The notes beneath the pieces were generated by a model. That model was not told where the DNA came from. It made no database searches and saw nothing but the letters and a program-made list of their open reading frames with translations. Below are positions 28,029 to 37,068 of a stretch of 64,000 nt of DNA, piece by piece. Origin of the DNA: Geminicoccaceae bacterium (GTDB lineage: Bacteria; Pseudomonadota; Alphaproteobacteria; Geminicoccales; Geminicoccaceae); the NCBI GenBank assembly GCA_028285265.1, contig JANQPX010000069.1, positions 124,001 to 188,000 of the forward strand, read 5' to 3'. Positions within the stretch are counted from its first letter, which is position 1. Each line of letters starts with the position of its first letter. A program made the position numbers and the translations under genes.

Positions 28029-29624
28029 TCATGTTCTGGAGGCTGACTGTCGCATCCAGACTTCGACACGACGATTCTTAGCTCGGCCGGCCGGGTCCTC
28101 ATTACAGGCGATGGGAAGTTCTTCACCGAAGCCATCAACCGCAGTTATCGGCACGCCAAACGTTGCGAGCTGATCGGCCACCGACTGCGCGCGCTGCCTT
28201 GATAGAGCCAGATTGGCATCGTAGGCGCCTGACGAATCAGCAAAGCCAAACACCAGCAACTCGGCTTCGCTTAACTTGTTCCCTTGAAGATAGCCGACCA
28301 ATCGACTGAGATCGCGCTGGGCACGTTGATCGAGGCTGCCCTGACTGCTCATATCGTCGTTGCCAGAATCGAAACGAAACGTTGTCGATAAGCGCATTGC
28401 GCCCGCAGTTGCCTCCATGAACTGATAGAGTGGTTGGGTCTGTTGCACCAACTTGGTGGCCGCTTCGAGCCTTGCGGTCCGGTATTCCGTCGCATTTGAC
28501 TTCTCGGCTTCGAGATTGAGTCCAACCCATCCTAAGGCCTGAAGGCGCTCTTGGCCCGCTTCACTTTGTGTGAATTCGATGAAGCGCTGCACGGCGCCAG
28601 AGGATCGCTTGAGTGATGGTGCCTCCATGAGGATTCGTCTAACGAGAGGGTATTCGCCAGCTTTCACGTTGAGGAATGAGGGCTGGTGAGGGATGCCACA
28701 TTCAGCGATCGCTAAAGATTTCACGTTGTGGGGCTGATTGAGACCGACAACCCCCACTGAGTCGATGTTGCGAGCGACCGCGGCAACAACCTCTTCCTCA
28801 GAAGCTAGTTCCTGAACTGAGTCACAAAGCGTCAATTCAAAAGGGTCCAGTACGGTCGCTTTGAACGTTTGAAAGCTCTCCGAATTGAGATTTGGTACAA
28901 AAAGCTTAGGTTGGGCGGTCCGATCAGATTGTGGCGTTTCCTCTGTGCAAGCAAAGAGGTCAGCGACGGCACGGCGGTTCAAGACGTCTATCGGCCCATC
29001 AGGATGAGTGATCAGGGCTGCGCCATCCAAAGCCAGCAATAGGCGATTCTGGCCCTCCGCATTACGAGTTGGGCCTTGTGAGACAACCAGGCTCAGCTCA
29101 TCTGCCGAATGATCTTTATCAGCAGCTTTCGACCTTGGAAGATCCACGGCCACCAGTTGTTCGCCGCTTTGGTTGTCCAGGATTTCAAACGCACGATCAC
29201 CATCTTGGCCATCCGTCATCAGATGATCGGCACCAAGATAGTCTGCGTAGGCGAAAAGAAGGCCATTGATGAGGGATGCCGTTTCATCATCGGTCGCTCG
29301 TATCGCAAAGTCTGCGTCGAAGCGATCGAGACGTGGGCAAGGAGCACCCTTGCATTCAGCCTCATCAAGTCCAATGCGAAGCGCGCCGAGTGCGGTTTGC
29401 AGCACGTATGCACCGTCGGCAATTTCTATCAGGTCTCCCTTAACAACAGCACTGCCATCAAAGGCATGAAGCTCAACTTCTCGATTCTCTTGAGACCAAG
29501 CGAGTTCGCTTGCAACGCTCAATATGAACATCACACAAGCCAGGGTCAGCCATTGAAACCGAGGGCTTCTAAGCCTCGTTTGTCGTGCCTGATGCCCGCA
29601 AGTCGAAAGAGGCTGTATTGGCAT
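28029..29624 (-). CDS. Secreted protein joining a phosphate-binding-like domain and an OmpA C-terminal domain (paralogue 2)
   Basis: A 531-residue protein. The ATG at 29624 has CAGGAATAG upstream. The signal peptide is long, with the hydrophobic core at residues about 25-42 and cleavage near AWS/QENREV. The central part (about 150-350) has the PstS-type texture, including VLNRRAVADLFACTEE and AIAECGIPHQPSFLNVKAGE, then YPLVRRILMEAPS. The C terminus is an OmpA-family domain: LLVFGFADSSGAYDANLALS, DGFGEELPIACNEDP and KNRRVEVWM. It shares this layout with 20283-22115 but is shorter at the N terminus. The PilJ-type periplasmic gene lies 146 bases upstream on the same strand and may be cotranscribed. 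Confidence 0.82.
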   Translation of the reverse strand: MPIQPLSTCGHQARQTRLRSPRFQWLTLACVMFILSVASELAWSQENREVELHAFDGSAVVKGDLIEIADGAYVLQTALGALRIGLDEAECKGAPCPRLDRFDADFAIRATDDETASLINGLLFAYADYLGADHLMTDGQDGDRAFEILDNQSGEQLVAVDLPRSKAADKDHSADELSLVVSQGPTRNAEGQNRLLLALDGAALITHPDGPIDVLNRRAVADLFACTEETPQSDRTAQPKLFVPNLNSESFQTFKATVLDPFELTLCDSVQELASEEEVVAAVARNIDSVGVVGLNQPHNVKSLAIAECGIPHQPSFLNVKAGEYPLVRRILMEAPSLKRSSGAVQRFIEFTQSEAGQERLQALGWVGLNLEAEKSNATEYRTARLEAATKLVQQTQPLYQFMEATAGAMRLSTTFRFDSGNDDMSSQGSLDQRAQRDLSRLVGYLQGNKLSEAELLVFGFADSSGAYDANLALSRQRAQSVADQLATFGVPITAVDGFGEELPIACNEDPAGRAKNRRVEVWMRQSASRT

Positions 29625-29770
29625 TTTCTATTCCTGTAGACGTGCTCCGCTACCGACGACCCTGCTCCCCGTCCGCTTGGCGTTCAAAGACCTCGAGTTG
29701 ATCCCGTTCGGTTGACTTTCGAGGCCTCAAAGATCGAGAGCTCCATTCGTCGGCTCTGTTCAGCTAAGAG

Positions 29771-30667
29771 CTAAAGCACTTGGTCGATATTCTCATAGAG
29801 ACCGACAGCCTCATTCATGGTCTGGAGCAGAGGTTCGCTCATACGGGCGACCCGGGCAAGATCGCGGTCGGACAGAATTTCACCATCCGCTGCCCGATCT
29901 AATATTGCTTTGACCGGCTGCCAGAGTCCTTCAACTTCGAGGAGTTTACGATCAATTTCGCGTGTTGGTGCAGGGATAACGCCGACATCTTCATAGCCGT
30001 CGCGCAGCGCCGTCAAAGAGAGATCAAAGAGTTCTATGGTCTCATTAAGACGTTCGGCGTGAAGTGATGGGTCGGCCGCCGCCGCCATCATGCAGGCTTC
30101 TTTCACTGCTTTTTGAGTCAGCATGCGCTGTCTGCCAGCGACGTCGACAGTGATTGCTAGGCCAAGCGGAAGCTGCGGAACGACGGCGGCGTAGGCGCGT
30201 GCCGTCTTAAAGACGGCGATGTTCATATGTTTGAGAACATCGCGGCTCTCTGCGTCTAGGGATTCCAAATCCGCCTGTTCGACCAAGCCGGAGTCGACAG
30301 CGGTTTCAAGAAGGCCACTATATGTTGCCCAGGGACTGTCGATTGCGGAAAGCGCGTTTTGCACCGCTGGCAACTCTTCTGCTGACAAGCCGAGGTCTTC
30401 ATCGCCGACGCGCAGTGCTGAGTCCGAACGCTGGAAAAGGTTGAAGGCTTGGGTCAACTGGTCGTATGTCGAGGCGAAACTGATGTCACGTGACAGGAGA
30501 CAAGCGGCTTTCGCCATGCGTTGCGACAGCATACGCTGGCGGCCGGCAATATTGACCTTACGCGTTGCTTCAATGGCCGCTTGGTCATCGGGACTTTGAG
30601 CTGTAGCGATTGGGGCCGCCACAACCAGGGCGATGGCGACAGAACCAAAAGACAGAAGTTTCCTCAT
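29771..30667 (-). CDS. Periplasmic protein with two PilJ-type helical domains
   Basis: A 298-residue secreted protein. The ATG at 30667 opens a good signal peptide, cleaved near ATA/QSPDD; an ATG at 30691 would put a charged stretch first. Two copies of the PilJ N-terminal-type domain follow, each marked by the same heptad: AGRQRMLSQ at residues 41-49 and AGRQRMLTQ at 177-185, about 136 residues apart. In PilJ-, NarX- and NIT-type receptors this helical domain is the periplasmic sensor of a transmembrane protein. Here it is free of any membrane anchor or output domain. It may bind a ligand and hand it to a receptor. It lies just upstream of the second PstS-OmpA-like gene. Confidence 0.85.
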   Translation of the reverse strand: MRKLLSFGSVAIALVVAAPIATAQSPDDQAAIEATRKVNIAGRQRMLSQRMAKAACLLSRDISFASTYDQLTQAFNLFQRSDSALRVGDEDLGLSAEELPAVQNALSAIDSPWATYSGLLETAVDSGLVEQADLESLDAESRDVLKHMNIAVFKTARAYAAVVPQLPLGLAITVDVAGRQRMLTQKAVKEACMMAAAADPSLHAERLNETIELFDLSLTALRDGYEDVGVIPAPTREIDRKLLEVEGLWQPVKAILDRAADGEILSDRDLARVARMSEPLLQTMNEAVGLYENIDQVL

Positions 30668-31128
30668 AACGTTCTCTTCTGAATTGTTCATACGGACGTC
30701 GACGCCAGTGTCTATAGCGAATCGAAAGGGATTAAAAGCAATTTACGAAAAGAGTCTGTATGAGAGAGGCGGTGCGCATCGGGATACGCTGGACGTTCAT
30801 ACAGAACAAAAAAATAACAACCTAATAGATCATACCCGAGCTGGCGCCTTCGTTCTTGGATCGTTGGGTATGCTGAGGCTGGATTATGACCTTTGACCAT
30901 ACGTGAAGGCGGATAAGCCGTAGCGCTTCGTGATCTTGGCAAAAAACGATAGTCAGGATAGGTCGCGTCCGAGGGTGATCCAACACTCCCAAGAAAGATG
31001 GTGACGGTGACTTTCGACATCCCTCATTCACTTCATGTTCGGTTGCCGAAAGCTGGAAAGGTTCGCATCGACCATCGGGAGCGTGTCATCACGTTGCCAA
31101 CAACTGAACTCTGTTCCCTGAACACACA

Positions 31129-31145
31129 ATGAACACAACGTTCAT
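31129..31145. promoter_or_regulatory. 17-base inverted repeat upstream of a small frame
   Basis: ATGAAC-ACAAC-GTTCAT is a perfect 6-bp inverted repeat with a 5-base spacer, in the gap between the PilJ-type gene and the small frame at 31238. It has the size of a transcription factor site. Its regulator is unknown. Confidence 0.4.
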
Positions 31146-31237
31146 GTGAAGTTACATGTCACGGGTTTAGAAGTTTGAAGAGATAACGATGTGACAATTG
31201 ACGGCACATGACTTGTGGCTGGAAACAGGGAAAGACC

Positions 31238-31429
31238 ATGGACTCAGCGGTATTGATTCAAACGGTAAACCAAGCAGCAGCCCAAAAAATCTCCAGTCTC
31301 CGAGGTGTTTATGAACGACGAGACTTTGACGTTCGTCGGCAAGGTCCAATCGTTGAGGAGGTGGTGAATCGGCTGAGGCGGTTTGCTACCTTTAGCGAAC
31401 CTAGCTGGTATCAGAACCCTGCCGAATGA
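31238..31429 (+). CDS. Possible small protein, unknown
   Basis: A 63-residue frame starting at an ATG after GGGAAAGACC, reading MDSAVLIQTVNQAAAQKISS and ending in SEPSWYQNPAE. It is soluble and charged. I recognise no family. It lies between a candidate operator and a strongly AT-rich stretch. It may be real, because the start is well placed, but the evidence is thin. Confidence 0.35.
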   Translation: MDSAVLIQTVNQAAAQKISSLRGVYERRDFDVRRQGPIVEEVVNRLRRFATFSEPSWYQNPAE

Positions 31430-31479
31430 AATGGCGTAGATCGGCTGACATCGAAGATGATGGCGGTGTCATTTAATGA

Positions 31480-31625
31480 AATGACGAAATATAGATGGAT
31501 TTATCTTAAATATATTATCGTTCGATAAAGATAAGAAGGTAAGTTAATTTCTTTGTTAAATTTTCAATAAATATATCTTATATGATTATTTAAAGTAATT
31601 TTGTTTTGATTGATAAAAAAACCCA
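31480..31625. other. AT-rich island
   Basis: About 145 bases of very AT-rich sequence, with many TTAAAT, ATATAT and TTGATT-like words, in a window of otherwise moderate GC. It has no coding sequence. Possible roles are a nucleoid-protein or promoter region, or the mark of a past insertion. Confidence 0.5.
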
Positions 31626-31773
31626 ATTGAGTGCCCGGCTCTGACTCGAAGCAAATAGTATTGGTTTCCGTCAGATCGATATGATGCCTTTCCGCAAAGC
31701 GTGATAGACCAACCGCATTGGCCCATCGTCAATACGAAGAGGACCGGTGCCGTCCGTTGTTGGCCGCTTCTCT

Positions 31774-32523
31774 TTACTGGAATGCTGGAAGGAGGCCTTG
31801 TCTTATAAGATTGAGGGCGAGAAGCGTTATGATGAGCCGAAAAGCATGCTTTAGCGGGCTCAACGGTAGCCCGGACAAAAGCATCTTACCGATCCAACTA
31901 CCCATCATCGTAGCAGCGACTAAGAAGCAAAGAAGATGGGAATAGGTCGCGAAGGAGAAGCCTAGGCCGACGAAAATTGGTATCTTGAGAGAGTGCTGAT
32001 AGAGCATGCACCCGGCCAACGTGCCGATAACGCGTTGATGATTACCGTGACGTTGACCGATGACAGCTGCTACCAGCGGACTCGTTGCACCGACGAACAT
32101 GGTGAGAAATGAGCTGATAGCGCCGCCTGCTGTTGCAAAGAGGCCTCTTTCGGGCGCAAGGCGCGCCAAAGGAATCCAGGTTGCGACAAGAATGAATGTC
32201 CCAAGCATGATACGGAGAAGATCTTCAGAAGGACTGATGGCACTGAGTGTCGAGGCTCCAGCTGCGAACCCCAGGAACCCGCCAAGACTGAATGGAGCAA
32301 CAAATCGCCAATCTACGAGGTCGCGTAGAATCGTGGTTCGAATGGCATTGGCAGCCGTTTCGGTTACGGCGTGAATTGGCACGACGGCAGTTGGCGGCAG
32401 AAATGTTGCCATCGTGACAAATGTGATCGCGCCAGATGGGCCAATCGATGTGTTCCAAATAGAAACAAGGAATGCTACCACGACAATCAGTAGTTCAGGT
32501 GGCGTCAGAGCTAGAGCTTGCAT
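31774..32523 (-). CDS. TauE/SafE-family (DUF81) membrane permease
   Basis: A 249-residue protein from the ATG at 32523, with about eight membrane segments; an ATG at 32574 would add 17 polar residues. The sequence SIGPSGAITFVTMATFLPPT with the following HAVTETAANAIRTTI has the N-terminal half-repeat pattern of TauE/SafE proteins. FVGATSPLVAAVIGQRHGNH opens the second half. This family exports sulfite, sulfoacetate and similar organic anions. Substrate is not predictable here. It stands alone and has long noncoding stretches on both sides. Confidence 0.88.
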   Translation of the reverse strand: MQALALTPPELLIVVVAFLVSIWNTSIGPSGAITFVTMATFLPPTAVVPIHAVTETAANAIRTTILRDLVDWRFVAPFSLGGFLGFAAGASTLSAISPSEDLLRIMLGTFILVATWIPLARLAPERGLFATAGGAISSFLTMFVGATSPLVAAVIGQRHGNHQRVIGTLAGCMLYQHSLKIPIFVGLGFSFATYSHLLCFLVAATMMGSWIGKMLLSGLPLSPLKHAFRLIITLLALNLIRQGLLPAFQ

Positions 32524-33034
32524 TGAGTTGATCTCGTCACTCTCTTGATGAATGATCGTGCCGGCATGCAGCATCGCATTCAGCTTACCGTATTTTCTGA
32601 GTATGCCGAAGATTTCACGGGATGTGATGTGATGGTGCTCACCCTAAAGGCGTTCAAGCTTATCGGTATTGGTTTAGCCTTGGTTTGCACGTGAACGAAT
32701 GAGACGTCACGACGGCGATTTATTCGCAACTGCTGTTGACCAGGCCGGCGATGTGAGCTCGCGAATTTGACGATTTCAAGATCGATCTGGAATGCACTCC
32801 CTTGAAAGAGAATGAGCGTGGGGAACGCGCAGGCGTCTATATTTTTAAGCTAACTTCGAAGCCTTCGTTTCCTCGGCCGATACAGATAATGATCTCGGGG
32901 CCAATCGGTCCCAACTGAGGCGTCGATATGAACGGCCTATGAAGAGTGGCTTCAGACAGGTTTCAGGTAGCGAAGCGTAAGACGGGGGTATCGAGGAGAA
33001 CATGGATCCTCAGCTCATCAAATGGAGATATCTT
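32524..33034. other. 0.5 kb divergent intergenic region
   Basis: No coding sequence recognised. It must hold promoters for the TauE-type gene and the small secreted protein gene. Confidence 0.4.
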
Positions 33035-33469
33035 ATGAATCGCTCAATCGTCCTCGGTCTCGCCCTGATGACATTTGGATCGAGCGTCGCTGCTGCCTTC
33101 GAATCGACCCCTCGGATTGATCGCCGTCAAGATCGTCAAGAATGGCGTATCGTCAACGGTATCGAGGATGGAAGTCTGACGAAGCGCGAGGCAAGGCAGC
33201 TTCGTCGTGGAGCGCGCCAGATTAGGCTTATGGAGGAAATGGCGCTGATCGACCGCAAACTCCATCCTGCGGAAGTCGAGTTACTACATGATGCACTTAA
33301 TGATTTGAGTGACCGTATCTACGAAGCCAAGCACAATAGCCAATACCATTATAGCTATCAGGGCAGGAAGAGCAGGTTGAAGGAGCGCGGCCAAGCTGAT
33401 GAAGGGTGGGACCGACGCGACCGGAATCCAAGATATGGCCCACGCAATTTGATAGCAAAGGACGGTTGA
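33035..33469 (+). CDS. Small secreted basic protein with helical repeat
   Basis: A 144-residue protein. The ATG at 33035 has GGAG seven bases upstream and opens a clean signal peptide, cut near AAA/FESTP. The mature part is rich in Arg and Glu and shows a two-fold helical pattern: RIVNGIEDGSLTKREARQLR and then ALIDRKLHPAEVELLHDALN, like a pseudo-EF-hand pair ('G.Lt..E...L...q...'), followed by SDRIYEAKHN. Similar small proteins are widespread in proteobacteria and usually annotated as hypothetical. Function unknown; a periplasmic stress or metal role would be a guess. Confidence 0.7.
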   Translation: MNRSIVLGLALMTFGSSVAAAFESTPRIDRRQDRQEWRIVNGIEDGSLTKREARQLRRGARQIRLMEEMALIDRKLHPAEVELLHDALNDLSDRIYEAKHNSQYHYSYQGRKSRLKERGQADEGWDRRDRNPRYGPRNLIAKDG

Positions 33470-33599
33470 GCTTTCGAGTTACCTAACATCAATGGATAAC
33501 GTCACGGTGGCCGATGACTCATCAATGTTGGAGCCTGATCGAGCCAAAGGGCGGCCCTTCGCGTCAATTGCCCTACGGCAGCAGTCAGACTATCCAAAT

Positions 33600-34650
33600 C
33601 GGTCACATATCGCTTGCCATTTTAGAAGCCTTTCGGGTGGAGGTGTAGTACGGTTGGACGGGTAAATGGCGTTTCCGACGATCAAGGGGACCCAAAGTGA
33701 GATCGCTGCAGCGCTTTTCCTTTGCAGAAACCGACGCGTTGGCGTTGAGGGCCAAGTTTCATCAGCAAGGATTCGATCTGCTTGTGACACGCCCCAAATG
33801 GAGCAAGGAGAAATGGTTGGTTGAACCCCTTTTTGAAACGTGGGCGACTGAGGCATCTTCCGGTGTTTTCAGCCCAGGTTCTGACAATGCAAATTAGGTG
33901 CTGAGGGCTAGCATACCCGAAAGCATAGGATGGCAGTATATCGGCGTTTGGTGGCAAGAAGCTCAATGTCCGCTTGCTTGCCACCGGCGACGCTGAGTGA
34001 CGTTTCGAAGACGTTGATTTTAGAGAGTGAAGTGCCGGCCGAGCTTGCTCCCGAATTGAGCGCCCTCGCGCGATCACTTTCGGCCAGCGGGCCATGAACA
34101 ACAGCTATTTGTCGATGCGGCGGGAAGACATAAACCTCACTGATTCGGGAGCCAGGGTGGCGTTGTCGTAGCCAATTGTTGGGCTGGAACTCTTCGGGCC
34201 CCGGAGCGGCGTCTGAACATAGGGAACGGTTCGTCGTTCAACTACCTTGAGTAGCTCAGTGTGATGAGCGGCTCCGGACAAGATTAAAGCTTCTGCTCCC
34301 ACTCCCAGCAGTTTTTGTGCTGCCTTCAACTCCTCATGATGATCTGCATTGGAGATTGGAACCGCTAGCGAATAGTTGCGTCTCTCTAGAGCTTATTCGA
34401 TTGCCGCAATATGTTTTGCGTATGCCGAAGGTTTCATTGTCGGAATGATTGCAGCAGTTGTGCGATCTGTTCGTTGTGGGTGCTCTCGCTCCAGGGTTAG
34501 GGGCATAGTCTAGCTTTTCACAACAGCTGAGGAATCATTCTCGTGCTGCTGGGCTGACATCGGTTGCGCCCGTCATGATTCCTCAGCCCTTGGGGATTGA
34601 CCGACCTGTCTCTTGGGCAACATCTCGTATCCTTGCGACTCACTTCAAAG
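33600..34650 (-). pseudogene. Decayed LacI-family transcriptional regulator
   Basis: Reading the minus strand in three frames recovers a nearly full LacI-type protein. The helix-turn-helix is seen as RIRDVAQETGRS near 34640 and SPAARE, EKLDYAPN near 34540. The effector domain continues as TDRTTAAIIPTMKPSAYAKH, ALERRNYSLAVPISNADHHE and LGVGAEALILSGAAHHTELL. A shifted frame gives QIAVVHGPLAESDRARAL, and a third gives GLKTPEDASVAHV and RHLPVQPYY. There is an in-frame TAA at 34393-34395 and at least two frameshifts, so the gene is dead. It lies divergent from the DUF1989-GcvT gene and may once have controlled it. Confidence 0.82.
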
Positions 34651-34715
34651 CTTACCCTTTGTCCAACATGATTATGGGGTGTTTTGACTTGACCTAGGAA
34701 AAGAGGAATCGAACA

Positions 34716-34742
34716 ATGAAACGCGTTACATATGGGGGGTGA
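34716..34742 (+). promoter_or_regulatory. Eight-codon frame and six-G run at the start of the DUF1989-GcvT gene
   Basis: The only well-placed Shine-Dalgarno here (AAGAGGAAT) precedes the ATG at 34716, which reads MKRVTYGG and then TGA. With one G fewer in the run GGGGGG (34734-34739), this ATG would read straight into GDVLQIPPLD of the large gene. As given, the large frame must start at the ATG at 34732, which has no good ribosome site of its own. Confidence 0.6.
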
Positions 34743-37068
34743 CGTGCTTCAGATACCGCCGCTGGATCAATTGGGGCGTCGTCGTTATGTCGGACTGAAA
34801 ACGCCAGACCGTCAGCGTCTCGATGTGTGTTGGGGCGAAGCAGGCAGCATATCAGTCGGGGCCGACGCCATCGTCTCGATCACCAATGTCGATGGTCGGG
34901 CATCCTGTCTTATCACTGCGTTAGGCGGCCATAAGCGCAATTTTACGGTCGCGCCTCTTGATGTACCTGGGGCTGTCGCAGTGCCGATCGATGCGACCTC
35001 ATTCGACAGCAGTTGGTTAGAGTCCCAAGCTATGGCTCGCGGTGCCAAGCTAAACCAAGGGACATCCTATCGAATCTTTGACGGAGCTTGCGCCGCCGGA
35101 GGCGTTTTCCTCTTTAGGGTAAAGGAAGCGACTACGCTGTTCGTCATCTCGCCGGTGGTCACCGACTTCTTGTCAGAAGGTGGGGGCAGCCGATTTAGTG
35201 TGCGTACTCAAGAGGAAGAGCCATCAAAGTTCAGCTTAGGCCTGCCGGACCCCCTCGGACGAGTTTGCGACGAATGGCGGGTCAAACGCGGCACGGCGAA
35301 GGCGTATGAGGTCAAGAAAGGCCAATACATCCAAGTCATAGATGTTGATGGACAGCAATGTTCTGACTTTATGGCTATGCGCGTTGACGCTCTGGAACGT
35401 GGGCTGGAGCGCCATATCGATTCGACCGTGTCACGCACCATGGTGCGAGGAGCCTATCCACTGCCCGGTTTGCAGAACAAGTTTTTCGATCAAGACATAC
35501 GACCTCTGCTCGCCGTACGCCAAGATACGGTCGGTCGGCATGATACCTTTGCGCTTGCCTGCACCGCGCGTGGCTATGAGGAACGAGGCTTTCCCGGACA
35601 TCTCAACTGTTCTGATAACATCAGTGCTGTCTATGCAGACTTCGGAATCGGAAAACGGCGCGCCTGGCCAGCGATCAATTTTTTCTTCAATTCTTGGATC
35701 GACTGGGCTGATAACACCATTTCAGCCGATGAAGCATGGTCGCGACCCGGCGATTATGTCGTGCTCCAGGCTCTCACCGACCTCGTTTGTGTTTCGACCG
35801 CCTGTCCGGATGATGTCGACCCGATCAATGGTTGGAACCCAACCGATATCCACGTACGGATCTATGAGGAGGACTCATCCATTTCTCACTCCGTTTGTTG
35901 GCGAGATCAGCCCGATGACCCGGGGCGGTTAACCAAACACTCTGCTTTTCATAGCCGGACGTCAGCGCTGACGACCAATTTCGCGGTGTCGCGTGATCTC
36001 TGGTTGGCTACGCAATATGATGCGACAGGCGCCATCGAAGAATATTGGGCATGCCGCAGGCATGCAACGCTGCAGGACATGTCCAGTCTGCTGAAATTCG
36101 ATGTGGTTGGGCCGGATGCGGAACAGTTGTTGCAGCACTGTTTGTCGCGGGATGTCTCAAAGCTTTCGCAGCATCGTGGCCTTTATGCTCTGATGTGCGA
36201 TGAACGGGGCAGCGTTCTTGACGACGGCACGTTGTTTCGCCTCGAGCCCACCGCCTTCCGTTGGTGCTGCGGGTCCGGCAATTCAGCACTCCATCTCCGA
36301 GAGCAAGCCGACCGCTTGGGGCTCAGCGCCCATGTTCTGACCCTTGGTCACAAGATGGTAAATTTGGCACTGCAGGGGCCAAAGTCACGTGATATTTTGC
36401 GTGACGTTGTGTTTACCCAACCAGCACGACCATCCCTGGACAATCTCAAGTGGTTCGGCTTCACCATTGGTCGGTTGCATGATCGGGACGGTCCAGCCTT
36501 CATGCTCTGCCGAACCGGCTTTACCGGCGAACTCGGCTATGAGATTTTCTGTGATCGTAACGATGCAAACACGATCTGGGATGGTCTCATGATGGCTGGT
36601 AAAGCTCATCATCTCGTGGCGATGGGGAGTGATGCACTCTCGATGCTGCGCATTGAAGCAGGGTTGATGATTGAAGGCGCTGAGTTCGGGCCGGATGTCG
36701 ATGCTTTGGAGGCTGGCCTCACATTCGCTGTCGATTTTAAGAAGGGGAACTTCATCGGCAGGGCGGCGCTTGAACGCAATGCGGCAGCTCCGCGAAGAAA
36801 GTTGATCGGGCTGCGTTTCGCCGGGAATGAAGCCCCCACTCATGGTGATGGCGTGTTCGTTGGACGCGAAAAAGTTGGCGTGATTACAAGTGGCTGTTAC
36901 TCCCCGCAGCTCAGGCAGGGAATTGCGATGGCACGAGTTGCGATCGAGAACAGCGAGATCGGATCGGAGCTGGAGGCTGGCAAGCTTGATGGCCGGATGA
37001 AACGTCTGCCTGCTCTTGTTGCACCCTTGCCGTTTATTGATCCAAAGCGGGAGAAACCGAGATCGTAA
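34732..37068 (+). CDS. DUF1989 (urea-carboxylase-associated) and GcvT aminomethyltransferase fusion protein
   Basis: A 778-residue cytosolic protein. Residues about 185-385 form a DUF1989 domain: YEVKKGQYIQVIDVDGQQCS, LLAVRQDTVGRHD, GHLNCSDNISAVY and STACPDD, keeping the His, Cys and Cys positions likely to bind metal. Residues about 440-770 form a folate-type GcvT domain: LLKFDVVGPDAEQLLQHCLS, LALQGPKSRDIL, FMLCRTGFTGELGYEIF and ALSMLRIEAGLM, with the C-terminal barrel at RRKLIGLRF. GcvT-type proteins move one-carbon units from methylated amines or sulfonium compounds to tetrahydrofolate. The pairing with DUF1989 is seen in other alphaproteobacteria but is not characterised as far as I know. 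The start is doubtful because of the six-G run before it. The P450 gene is convergent downstream. Confidence 0.88.
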   Translation: MGGDVLQIPPLDQLGRRRYVGLKTPDRQRLDVCWGEAGSISVGADAIVSITNVDGRASCLITALGGHKRNFTVAPLDVPGAVAVPIDATSFDSSWLESQAMARGAKLNQGTSYRIFDGACAAGGVFLFRVKEATTLFVISPVVTDFLSEGGGSRFSVRTQEEEPSKFSLGLPDPLGRVCDEWRVKRGTAKAYEVKKGQYIQVIDVDGQQCSDFMAMRVDALERGLERHIDSTVSRTMVRGAYPLPGLQNKFFDQDIRPLLAVRQDTVGRHDTFALACTARGYEERGFPGHLNCSDNISAVYADFGIGKRRAWPAINFFFNSWIDWADNTISADEAWSRPGDYVVLQALTDLVCVSTACPDDVDPINGWNPTDIHVRIYEEDSSISHSVCWRDQPDDPGRLTKHSAFHSRTSALTTNFAVSRDLWLATQYDATGAIEEYWACRRHATLQDMSSLLKFDVVGPDAEQLLQHCLSRDVSKLSQHRGLYALMCDERGSVLDDGTLFRLEPTAFRWCCGSGNSALHLREQADRLGLSAHVLTLGHKMVNLALQGPKSRDILRDVVFTQPARPSLDNLKWFGFTIGRLHDRDGPAFMLCRTGFTGELGYEIFCDRNDANTIWDGLMMAGKAHHLVAMGSDALSMLRIEAGLMIEGAEFGPDVDALEAGLTFAVDFKKGNFIGRAALERNAAAPRRKLIGLRFAGNEAPTHGDGVFVGREKVGVITSGCYSPQLRQGIAMARVAIENSEIGSELEAGKLDGRMKRLPALVAPLPFIDPKREKPRS

